Source: Marivibrio sp040218065
Lineage (GTDB): Bacteria > Pseudomonadota > Alphaproteobacteria > UBA8366 > Aestuariispiraceae
DNA length: 64,000 nucleotides
Assembly (NCBI RefSeq): GCF_040218065.1
Contig: NZ_JAVJQE010000013.1
Span: 62,001 to 126,000, forward strand
Direction: 5' to 3'
The first letter of the stretch is position 1. Every line of letters begins with the position of its first letter. The notes beneath the pieces were generated by a model. It saw only the letters and a program-made list of their open reading frames with translations, did not search any database and was not told the DNA's origin. Shown here piece after piece: positions 10,716 through 18,088 of the stretch. The position numbers were made by a program, and so were the translations under genes.

Positions 10716-11006
10716 TCAGCCCTCGACCACGCCCATGACGTCGCTTTCCTTCATGATGAGCAGCTCTTTGCCGTCCATCTTGACTTCGGTGCCGGACCAT
10801 TTGCCGAACAGGACCGTATCGCCCTGCTTAACATCGAGCGCGCGCACGGAGCCGTCCTCCAGCGTGACGCCCTTGCCGACAGCCAGGACCTTGCCCTGCA
10901 TGGGCTTCTCCTGAGCGGTGTCGGGAATGATGATGCCGCTGGCGGTCTTCGTGTCGCTCTCAACGCGCTCGACCAGGATGCGGTCGTGCAGAGGCCGGAA
11001 TTTCAT
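10716..11006 (-). CDS. groES: co-chaperonin GroES
   Basis: The 96-residue co-chaperonin lid. It begins MKFRPLHDRILVERV, has the mobile loop around SGIIIPDTAQEKPMQG and ends with the usual LLIMKESDVMGVVEG. The start at 11006 is preceded by a purine-rich AAAAGGGGAAACACC; the open frame extends 27 codons further but runs back into the CIRCE region. It is the first gene of groESL. Confidence 0.98.
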   Translation of the reverse strand: MKFRPLHDRILVERVESDTKTASGIIIPDTAQEKPMQGKVLAVGKGVTLEDGSVRALDVKQGDTVLFGKWSGTEVKMDGKELLIMKESDVMGVVEG

Positions 11007-11080
11007 GGTGTTTCCCCTTTTCAGCTCGTCTCTTGAAGCCTGCTGATTCGCCAGATGTCCCCACCAGCGCATGAACGCTG

Positions 11081-11107
11081 TTAGCACTCCCCCGCGGTGA
11101 GTGCTGA
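11081..11107 (-). promoter_or_regulatory. CIRCE operator (HrcA-binding) of groESL
   Basis: TTAGCACTC, nine bases, then GAGTGCTGA: eight of nine positions in the second arm match the CIRCE consensus TTAGCACTC-N9-GAGTGCTAA. It lies between the promoter and the groES start, so HrcA would block transcription in the absence of heat stress. Known for this operon in many alphaproteobacteria. Confidence 0.92.
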
Positions 11108-11108
11108 C

Positions 11109-11137
11109 TAGCTAAGGGGGCGGCTATGCGCTGTCAA
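11109..11137 (-). promoter_or_regulatory. sigma-70-type promoter of groESL
   Basis: On the leftward strand TTGACA, a 17-base spacer and TAGCTA. The -10 box ends 2 bases before the CIRCE element, placing the operator over the transcription start. Confidence 0.7.
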
Positions 11138-11182
11138 CCCGACAGAGCCGGATTTCGGGCCAATTCGGTCCGTTTGGGGGAG

Positions 11183-11211
11183 AAAAACGGCGATCAGGCG
11201 TTATTCCGCCG
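11183..11211 (-). terminator. weak hairpin terminator at the end of hflX
   Basis: CGGCG and CGCCG arms flank a 14-base loop that includes the hflX stop codon, followed on the leftward strand by TTTTTC. The stem is only 5 bp, so this is tentative. Confidence 0.4.
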
Positions 11212-12562
11212 CCCGTCGATAGCGTCGCTCGAAGCGCGCGGCGTCTTCCGGATCAATGGCCACGGCAAGGTGCGCCACCGCGCCCTCGTCGTCGCGCTCG
11301 ACGACCTGAGCGTGCTCGTAAAGCCAGGAAAGCGCCCGACCGTCCGCGAGCGAGACGTCATAGCGTTTGATCGCACGTCGGCGCGACAGCGCCTCGTCGA
11401 CGACGCTCAGCAGCCGGTCGACCCCTTCCCCGGTCAATGCGGAAAGGCAGGCCGCGCGGTCCAACCGGGCGGCTTCCGACGCCGCCGCGGCGCGTTCGTC
11501 GGCGTCGAGCGCGTCGATCTTGTTCAGCGCCTCGACCACAGGCACGTCCGGATCGATGTTGAGACTTTCCAGCACCGCCTCGACATCCTGCTTCTCAAAG
11601 GCGCTTTCGGCGGCGGCGGCGTCGCGCACATGGACGATGACGTCGGCGCCGGTCACCTCCTCCAGCGTCGCGCGAAAGGCCGCGACGAGATCGGTCGGCA
11701 GATCGGTGATGAAGCCCACCGTGTCCGACAGGATCACCTCGCGGCCGGACGGCAGCTCGACCCGCCGCATGGTCGGGTCGAGCGTGGCGAACAGCAGATC
11801 CTTTGCGAACACGTCGGACCCCGTCAGCCGGTTGAACAAGGTGGACTTGCCGGCGTTCGTGTAGCCGACAAGCGCGACCACCGGATAGGGAACCTTCTCG
11901 CGCGCCTTGCGGTGCAGGCCCCGCGTTCGGCGCACCTGCTCCAGCTCGCGTTTCAGCTTGGCGATGCGCTCGTCGATCAGGCGGCGGTCGATCTCGAGCT
12001 GGCTTTCGCCTGGACCGCCGATGAAGCCGAGGCCGCCGCGTTGACGCTCCAAGTGGGTCCAACTGCGAACCAGGCGCGAGCGCTGATAGGTCAGCGCCGC
12101 CAACTCGACCTGCAGGCGCCCCTCATGGGTGCGCGCCCGCGCCCCGAAGATCTCCAGGATGAGGCCGGTGCGGTCGATCACCTTGGCTTCCAGCGCGCGC
12201 TCCAGATTGCGCTGCTGAACCGGGGTCAGCGTGTGGTCGATGATGACGAGATCGAGCGTCTGGGCCGCGACGACGTCATGCAGCCGCTCCACCACGCCGC
12301 CGCCCAGCAGCGTCGCAGGCGCCGGCTTGGAGAGCGTCACCGCCTCCTGGTGCAGGACGTCCAGATTGATCGCGCCGGCGAGCCCGACGGCCTCTTCAAG
12401 CCGACGCGCCGGGTCGCGCGCGGACGCGCCGTCGCGGCTGCGAAGTTCCGGGTGGACGACCGCCGCCCGCCGCGGCGCGGCCTCGTCCCAGCCCTGGCCT
12501 TCCGCGCGATAACGACGCTGGTTGGAAAATCCGGGTTGGCCGGAATCGTTCGGTCCGCTCAA
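11201..12562 (-). CDS. hflX: ribosome-associated GTPase HflX
   Basis: A translation-linked GTPase that binds the 50S subunit and helps split stalled ribosomes. At 453 residues it has the HflX N-terminal domain (with VIIDHTLTPVQQRNLE), the Gly-rich linker GGPGESQLEIDRRLI (about residue 185), and the G domain with Walker A GYTNAGKSTLFNRL (about 230), the G3 motif SDTVGFITDLP, and NKID. It starts 7 bases after the hfq stop on the same strand, the usual hfq-hflX pair. Confidence 0.97.
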   Translation of the reverse strand: MSGPNDSGQPGFSNQRRYRAEGQGWDEAAPRRAAVVHPELRSRDGASARDPARRLEEAVGLAGAINLDVLHQEAVTLSKPAPATLLGGGVVERLHDVVAAQTLDLVIIDHTLTPVQQRNLERALEAKVIDRTGLILEIFGARARTHEGRLQVELAALTYQRSRLVRSWTHLERQRGGLGFIGGPGESQLEIDRRLIDERIAKLKRELEQVRRTRGLHRKAREKVPYPVVALVGYTNAGKSTLFNRLTGSDVFAKDLLFATLDPTMRRVELPSGREVILSDTVGFITDLPTDLVAAFRATLEEVTGADVIVHVRDAAAAESAFEKQDVEAVLESLNIDPDVPVVEALNKIDALDADERAAAASEAARLDRAACLSALTGEGVDRLLSVVDEALSRRRAIKRYDVSLADGRALSWLYEHAQVVERDDEGAVAHLAVAIDPEDAARFERRYRRAAE

Positions 12563-12569
12563 TCGGCCC

Positions 12570-12830
12570 TCAGCTTTCGCCGTCCTCGTCCTTGCCGCCG
12601 TTTCCGTCGAACAGCTGAATCGGCGCGGACGGCATTACGGTCGAGATCGCGTGCTTGTAGACGAGCTGGCTGTGCGCGTCGCGCCGCAGCAGCACGCAGA
12701 AATTATCGAACCACGTGATGATCCCTTGCAGCTTGACCCCGTTCACGAGGAAGACCGTGACCGGCATCTTCTGCTTGCGCAGGTGGTTCAGAAAGGTGTC
12801 TTGAAGGTTCTGGTTCTTATCCGACGACAT
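12570..12830 (-). CDS. hfq: RNA chaperone Hfq
   Basis: The hexameric Sm-like protein that pairs small RNAs with mRNAs. 86 residues. It has NLQDTFLNHLRKQKMPVTVFL (Sm1, given here to 20 residues at most as QDTFLNHLRKQKMPVTVFL) and VYKHAISTVMP (Sm2), with a short acidic tail. The ATG at 12830 is preceded by AAAAAGGGGGGCGAAAGC. hflX follows. The 249 bases upstream separate it from the HAD hydrolase gene, so it may have its own promoter. Confidence 0.98.
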   Translation of the reverse strand: MSSDKNQNLQDTFLNHLRKQKMPVTVFLVNGVKLQGIITWFDNFCVLLRRDAHSQLVYKHAISTVMPSAPIQLFDGNGGKDEDGES

Positions 12831-13079
12831 GCTTTCGCCCCCCTTTTTATAGTCTTTGGGGTTGCTGTGTGGGGTTCTCTTCGCCCCGGCTCGTCTGCGC
12901 TGGAAACGGCTCGCGCATCTCTTCTTCGACCTATCGCCCGCCGGTTCGCGCCGGCCGGGTCCTGTTCTTTCCGCTGTCCGCTTCGATTGACAGGCCTTCC
13001 CCTTCTAAAGGATCAGGCGCGCGGCGCGCAACTGCGCAAGCGGACCGAGACCGCGCGTCTCGCCATACCAGATAACCCT
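12831..13079. other. intergenic region upstream of hfq
   Basis: 249 bases with no convincing gene. It should hold the hfq promoter and leader. I see no clear -35/-10 pair and no RNA gene; the open frame on the plus strand at 12869 has no ribosome site or recognisable product. Confidence 0.4.
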
Positions 13080-13784
13080 TTACAGCGCCGTTACAAGATG
13101 CTGCAGCGCTGCGCAGTCGGGCAAATGCAGCGCCGGCGGATGGGCGTCGAATTCGCCCGCCGGGCCGTGGTCGGGCCGGATCAGCACGGCCAGGCAGCCG
13201 GCCGCGTGCGCGATCTCCATGTCGACGTTGGAATCGCCGACAAACCAAATCCGTGCAGGATCGTGATCGGCCCCAACCCCCATGGCGTCGAGGGCGTGCC
13301 GCACGGCGGCGAGATCGGGCTTGTCGCGTGCGGCGTCGCCCGCCCCCACAAGCGCCTTGAAATAACCGTCCCAGCCCAGATGCGCGGCCTCCGTGCGCAG
13401 ATAGCCGCCGGTCTTGTTGCTGACGACGCCGAGCGTGAGGCCCGCGTCACGCGCAGCGGCGAGCAGGTCGGCCGCACCGACCGCCGGGGTTAGGGCCTCG
13501 AGATGACGGCGCTCGAAAGCGGCGTAGAAGACGTCGCGCGCCTCCTCCCATCGGTCTGCGAACAGGATGGGAAAGCTGTCGCGCAGACTGTGCCGGACCC
13601 GCGTCCGCACCTCGGACAGCGACCACGGCTTCCGACCCATATGGATGAAGACGTCGGCCAAACTCGCATGGATGACCGGCCACGTGTCGACCAGCGTGTT
13701 GTCCCAATCAAATAGCAGGATCGCGGGCGCGGGCGGATTCTCGACCGGCGGAACCAAGGGTCGAAACGCCTCGGCGTCGCTCAT
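13080..13784 (-). CDS. HAD family hydrolase (phosphatase-like)
   Basis: A haloacid-dehalogenase superfamily hydrolase, 234 residues. Motif I is LFDWDNTLVDTW near residue 25, with the nucleophile Asp; motif II is VVSNKTGG near 125; motif IV is FVGDSNVDMEIA near 180, with the acidic pair. The cap lies between I and II as in phosphoglycolate-phosphatase-like enzymes. Substrate unknown. Its start overlaps the stop of the upstream PilZ-like gene by 4 bases (ATGA), so the two are translationally coupled. Confidence 0.85.
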   Translation of the reverse strand: MSDAEAFRPLVPPVENPPAPAILLFDWDNTLVDTWPVIHASLADVFIHMGRKPWSLSEVRTRVRHSLRDSFPILFADRWEEARDVFYAAFERRHLEALTPAVGAADLLAAARDAGLTLGVVSNKTGGYLRTEAAHLGWDGYFKALVGAGDAARDKPDLAAVRHALDAMGVGADHDPARIWFVGDSNVDMEIAHAAGCLAVLIRPDHGPAGEFDAHPPALHLPDCAALQHLVTAL

Positions 13785-14221
13785 CGCCCCTCGCCTTTCC
13801 CGTCTTTCATCGCTTCACCCGCTTTCAGGGCCTCGACGACATGGCGCAAGCGAGTGCGGAACGGCTCCTGCGGCGCGCGGAACAGCACCGCCAGCTCCCG
13901 CGCGTCGGGATCGACGCGGACCACACGACCCACGCCGGGCCATTCCCAGGTTTCCTGCCGATAAACCAGCAGAAACCGGAAATGGACGATCTGGCGTTCG
14001 ATCAGCCCCCCGTCATAACCTGCGATGCGGAAGCTGTTCTCGGTCCAATCGACGACGTCGTATTCGATCCGATCGATGATGACGCGGGCGCCGAGGCCCG
14101 CGAATCGGGCGACGCGGCGGCGCTCGGCCCCGACGGCGGCCTCGGACGACTTAGCCCGTTTGCGCCGCGCCGCCGGCTTCGGCCCGTTAAGCCAGACGAA
14201 GAGCCAATCCATCAGGCCCAT
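13781..14221 (-). CDS. small PilZ-like hypothetical protein
   Basis: 146 residues, no confident family. After a basic N-terminus (MGLMDWLFVWLNGPKPAARRKRA in outline: a hydrophobic start then Arg/Lys) it has RRVARFAGLGARVIID and a beta-rich middle (VVDWTENSFRIAG, VHFRFLLVYR), which resembles a PilZ-type barrel with an N-terminal RR pair. If so it may bind cyclic di-GMP, but the D/NxSxxG motif is not clearly present. It overlaps the HAD gene by 4 bases and lies 38 bases after the aminotransferase gene. Confidence 0.6.
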   Translation of the reverse strand: MGLMDWLFVWLNGPKPAARRKRAKSSEAAVGAERRRVARFAGLGARVIIDRIEYDVVDWTENSFRIAGYDGGLIERQIVHFRFLLVYRQETWEWPGVGRVVRVDPDARELAVLFRAPQEPFRTRLRHVVEALKAGEAMKDGKGEGR

Positions 14222-14259
14222 ATCGGTGCGATCGCTCCTCGTCCTGGGGCGGCGCGCGC

Positions 14260-15180
14260 CTACGCCGCCCGGTCGGCCTCCGCCTCGTCGGCCGGAATGT
14301 CGTCGGACCAGACCGCGCCCTCAGTGCGCAGGCCGGCGGCGTATTCGTTGTAGCCGGCCAGCAGTTTCTTGCACACAGGTCCGACCTTGCCGTCCCCGAT
14401 CGGTTGGCCGTCGATCTCGACCACCGGCGTCACGAAGCTGGTCGCCGAGGAGACGAACGCCTCCTTCGCCCGTTTCGCCTCCTCGACGGAAAACGCGCGC
14501 TCGACGAACGGAACGCCTTCCTGTTCGGCGATCTTCAGGATCGTAAGTCGCGTGACGCCGTTCAAGATCCGGTGGGTCGCCGGCCGGGTCATCAACTCGC
14601 CCTTGTCATTGATGATCCAGGCGTTGGACGCGGTGCCTTCGGTGATCGTCCCGTCCTTCGGGTCGACCTGCCAGGCCTCGTAACAGCCGGCCTCCGTCGC
14701 CTTCTGCTTGTTCAGGCAATTGGGCAGCAGGCTGATGGTCTTGATGTCGCGGCGCGTCCAGCGCATGTCCGGCGCGGTGATGACGGAGACCCCGTCAGTG
14801 AATTTCGTCATCTTCGCGAAATTCATCTTCTTCGTCGTCATCACCAGCGCCGGGCGCACGGCGCCCGTCGGGAAGGCGTGGTTGCGCGGCGCGACGCCGC
14901 GGGTCACCTGCATGTAGACCAGGCCGTCGCGCAGCCCGTTGCGCCGGATCATCTCGCCCATGATCATCTCCATCACGGGACGCGCGACGGGCCAGGCGAT
15001 CTCCAGCTCTTTCAGCGAGCGGTCCAGGCGGTCCATATGCGCCTGCTTGTCCACCAGCTTCCCGTCCTTGACCGTGACCACCTCATAGACGCCGTCGGCG
15101 AATTGATAGCCGCGATCCTCGATATGCACGGCGGCGTCCTTGTGGGGCAGATAGCGGCCGTTGACGTAGGCGTAGCGCAT
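14260..15180 (-). CDS. dat: D-amino-acid transaminase, class IV PLP enzyme
   Basis: A fold-type IV aminotransferase, 306 residues, that moves amino groups between D-amino acids and 2-oxo acids. It begins MRYAYVNGRYLPHKDAAVHI and has the class pattern EDRGYQFADGVYEV, the PLP Lys within NCLNKQKATEAGC (about residue 160) and EGTASNAWII. The start at 15180 follows GGAGGGAG about 8 bases upstream; the longer frame to 15255 lacks this. A gene of this type between trkA and hfq is common in alphaproteobacteria. Branched-chain aminotransferase activity is a less likely alternative. Confidence 0.88.
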   Translation of the reverse strand: MRYAYVNGRYLPHKDAAVHIEDRGYQFADGVYEVVTVKDGKLVDKQAHMDRLDRSLKELEIAWPVARPVMEMIMGEMIRRNGLRDGLVYMQVTRGVAPRNHAFPTGAVRPALVMTTKKMNFAKMTKFTDGVSVITAPDMRWTRRDIKTISLLPNCLNKQKATEAGCYEAWQVDPKDGTITEGTASNAWIINDKGELMTRPATHRILNGVTRLTILKIAEQEGVPFVERAFSVEEAKRAKEAFVSSATSFVTPVVEIDGQPIGDGKVGPVCKKLLAGYNEYAAGLRTEGAVWSDDIPADEAEADRAA

Positions 15181-15251
15181 GGAACTCCCTCTCCTCGGGG
15201 CGGAACTGACTTCGATCTCGCCGACAGATTTAGACCGAGGCCGCGGCGGGG

Positions 15252-16628
15252 TCAAAAATACTCCAGCCGCACGGCGAACATCTTCTCCACCTTCTTAACC
15301 GCCTTGGCGGCCGCCATGAGGATCACGCGGTCCTTCGCCTCCACGGCGGTGTCGGGTCGGGGGATGATCACTTGATCGCCGCGCACGACCGCGCCGACGA
15401 TGACGCCGTTGGGCAAACGCGCCTCTTTTAGCGGCTGCCCGACGAGGGTCGAGGTCTCGAGCGCTTCGGCCTCGATGATCTCCGCATAGCCGTCGCGCAA
15501 CGAATGGACCGAGCGAATCCGCCCGCGCCGCACATGCTGCAAAATGGTCGAGGCGGTGATCTCGCGCGGGCTGACCACCACGTCGACTCCGAGCGCGGTG
15601 ATCAGCGGGCCGTAATTGGTCTTGTTGATCAAGGTGACGGCGCGCTCCACCCCGTAGCGCTTGGAGAGCAGCGAGCAGAGCACGTTGCTCTCATCGTGGT
15701 CGGTGACCGCGACGATCGCGTCGGCGGTCCGAACCCCCGCCTCTTCCAAGATCTCATGATCCAGCGCATCGCCTTGAATGATCGTGGTCGTCGGCAGGGT
15801 TTCCGCCACTTTGCGCGCGCGGCTCTTGTCGAGCTCGATGATCTTGGCCGTGTAGCCGTCCTCCGCGTTGGCGATGTCTTCGGCCAGCGTCGTGCCGATA
15901 TTGCCGCCGCCGACGATGATCAGGCGGCGCGTCTCCTTCTCCTCATGGCCGAAGACCGCCATCGCACGGGCGACGTGCCCGGTCTCGGCGACGAAATAGA
16001 CCTCGTCGCCCGGCAACATCTGGTCGTCGGCCGACGGCACCTGCATCACCTCGTCCCGGATGATTGCGATCACCGTGATGTTTAGGTCAGGGAACAACGA
16101 GGTCAGTTGACGCAACGGCGTGTGGATCACCGGACACTCATCGGTGCACCGCACGCCGATCACCCGAACGCGATCTTCGGCCATCGGGATCATGTCGAAG
16201 GCGCCGGGCACCCGAATCCGGCGCGCGATGGCGCGCGCGACCTCAATCTCGGGCGAGATGATCACGTCGATCGGCAATTGATCGCGCGCGAACAGGTTCG
16301 ACCACATCGGCTCCAGGTAGTTCTGCTGACGAATCCGCGCGATTTTAGTCGGCACATTGAACAGCGAGTGCGCCACCTGACAGGCGATCATGTTCACCTC
16401 GTCGGTGAAGGTGACCGCGATCAGCATATCGGCGTCGCCGGCTCCGGCGCGCTCCAGAACGTCCGGATGCGAGGCGTGGCCGACGAAGGCCTGCACGTCC
16501 AACTGGTCGTTGATCTTGCCGATCAGTTCTGGCGATTGATCGACGACGGTGACGTCGTTGTTCTCGCCCGCCAGATAGCGCGCGATGTGGAAGCCGACCT
16601 GGCCGGCGCCGCAGATCACCACTTTCAT
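15252..16628 (-). CDS. trkA: Trk system potassium transport NAD-binding protein TrkA
   Basis: The cytoplasmic gating subunit of the Trk potassium uptake system. 458 residues made of two RCK modules. The first nucleotide motif, ICGAGQVGFHIARYLAG, is at the N-terminus and the second, IVGGGNIGTTLAEDI, near residue 237; each is followed by an RCK-C domain. No trkH or trkG lies in this window. It follows ntrX by 20 bases, the common arrangement ntrYX-trkA in this class. Confidence 0.96.
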   Translation of the reverse strand: MKVVICGAGQVGFHIARYLAGENNDVTVVDQSPELIGKINDQLDVQAFVGHASHPDVLERAGAGDADMLIAVTFTDEVNMIACQVAHSLFNVPTKIARIRQQNYLEPMWSNLFARDQLPIDVIISPEIEVARAIARRIRVPGAFDMIPMAEDRVRVIGVRCTDECPVIHTPLRQLTSLFPDLNITVIAIIRDEVMQVPSADDQMLPGDEVYFVAETGHVARAMAVFGHEEKETRRLIIVGGGNIGTTLAEDIANAEDGYTAKIIELDKSRARKVAETLPTTTIIQGDALDHEILEEAGVRTADAIVAVTDHDESNVLCSLLSKRYGVERAVTLINKTNYGPLITALGVDVVVSPREITASTILQHVRRGRIRSVHSLRDGYAEIIEAEALETSTLVGQPLKEARLPNGVIVGAVVRGDQVIIPRPDTAVEAKDRVILMAAAKAVKKVEKMFAVRLEYF

Positions 16629-16648
16629 CGACAGACTCCTCCGGCGGC

Positions 16649-18088
16649 TCAGCCCGCGCCGGCGGCTTGGTCGGCGTCGTCGTCGGCGCGCTCGTCGCCT
16701 GCACGCTCGCCGCCGCGGCCCGGCGGATTGACGCCAAGCCCCTTCAGCTTGCGATGCAACGCCGCGCGATCCATGCCGACGAACTCAGCCGTGCGGCTGA
16801 TGTTGCCCCCGAAGCGCGTCAGGTGAAAGAGCAGATACTCGCGCTCGAACGCCTCCCGCGCCTCGCGCAGCGGGCGGTTCATCACCTCGGCCGCGTCCCA
16901 GCCGTCGCCGTCGCGCCCGCCCTCGCCGATCGCCTGCATGACCGCCTCGGCGCCGATTTCCTCGCCGCCGCCGGCGTCGAGCAGCAGGCGCTCGATCACG
17001 TTCATCACCTCCCACACGTTGCCCGGCCAACTGTGGCCCTGCAGCGCCGTGACGGCCCCGTCGCCGAGCCGCCGCGGCGCCCGGCCCTTCGCGGCCGCCG
17101 CCTGTTTCATGAAATGCTCGGCCAAGGCTGGGATGTCTTGCCGGCGCTCAGACAGCGGCGGGACGGACATCGGCACGACCGCCAGGCGGTAGAACAGATC
17201 CTCCCGGAAGGCCCCCTGCTCCATCAGCGCCTTCAGATCCTTCGCCGTGGTGGCGAGCACCCGCACGTTGACCTCGACCGTCTGGGCGCCGCCGAGGCGC
17301 TGAAAGCGCTGGCTGTGGAGCACGCGGACGATCTTGGCTTGGGTGTCCAGCGGCATGTCGGCCACTTCATCCAGCAGCAAGGTGCCGCCGTGCGCCTGCT
17401 CCAACACGCCGACCTCCCGCGGCCGATCCTCCGACGCCTCGAGGCCGAACAGCGCGGCCTCCAGCGTCTCCGCCTGCAGGCCGGCGCAGTTGAGTTGAAC
17501 GAACGGGCCGCCCCGGCGATGGGATTTCGCATGGATGACGCGCGCGATCGCGCCCTTGCCGGCCCCGGCGGGTCCGGTGATCAGCACCCGGCTGTCGGCC
17601 CCCGCCACCTTTTCGACCGCGCGCCGGACCTCCTGCAGCGCGGGAGACGATCCGACGAGATCCTCGACCGTCGCGGCGCCGGACAGGCGCTTCAACGATT
17701 CGTTCTCGCGCCGCAGCCGAGACTCTTCGATCGCCCGCGCAACCGTGTGCAGCAGCACATCGGTCTTGAACGGCTTAGAAATGAAATCGTAAGCGCCCAT
17801 CTTCGTGGCGCTCACCGCCATATCGAAGGTGCCGTGGCCGCTGATCATGATGACCGGCAGAGCCGGGTGGTTGCGCTTCACCTGCTCCAGGATCTGCAGA
17901 CCGTCGAGATCGCTGCCCGACAACCAGACGTCCAGGATGACCAGCGCCGGCTGGCGGCGCGCGACCGCTTCCAGCGCTTGCGCGCTGGTGGCGGCCTCGC
18001 GCGGCTCGTAGCCCTCATCCTCCAGGATGCCGGCGATCTGCATCCGGATATCGGCTTCGTCGTCGACGATCAGGATGTCATGCGCCAT
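16649..18088 (-). CDS. ntrX: response regulator NtrX
   Basis: Partner regulator of NtrY, linked to nitrogen, redox and envelope control. 479 residues from MAHDILIVDDEADIR: receiver with the phospho-acceptor Asp in LVILDVWLSG, an AAA+ domain with Walker A TGPAGAGKGAIAR (about residue 165) and Walker B GTLLLDEVADM, and a Fis-type helix-turn-helix near the C-terminus (NISRTAEFVGMDRAALHRKL). The GAFTGA loop that contacts sigma-54 is absent: LFGLEASEDRPREVGVLEQ replaces it. The start at 18088 overlaps ntrY by 11 bases. Confidence 0.95.
   Translation of the reverse strand: MAHDILIVDDEADIRMQIAGILEDEGYEPREAATSAQALEAVARRQPALVILDVWLSGSDLDGLQILEQVKRNHPALPVIMISGHGTFDMAVSATKMGAYDFISKPFKTDVLLHTVARAIEESRLRRENESLKRLSGAATVEDLVGSSPALQEVRRAVEKVAGADSRVLITGPAGAGKGAIARVIHAKSHRRGGPFVQLNCAGLQAETLEAALFGLEASEDRPREVGVLEQAHGGTLLLDEVADMPLDTQAKIVRVLHSQRFQRLGGAQTVEVNVRVLATTAKDLKALMEQGAFREDLFYRLAVVPMSVPPLSERRQDIPALAEHFMKQAAAAKGRAPRRLGDGAVTALQGHSWPGNVWEVMNVIERLLLDAGGGEEIGAEAVMQAIGEGGRDGDGWDAAEVMNRPLREAREAFEREYLLFHLTRFGGNISRTAEFVGMDRAALHRKLKGLGVNPPGRGGERAGDERADDDADQAAGAG

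Noticed and set aside
12869..13075. 68-residue plus-strand frame in the region upstream of hfq
   Set aside because: No ribosome site, no motif, and it overlaps the likely hfq leader.
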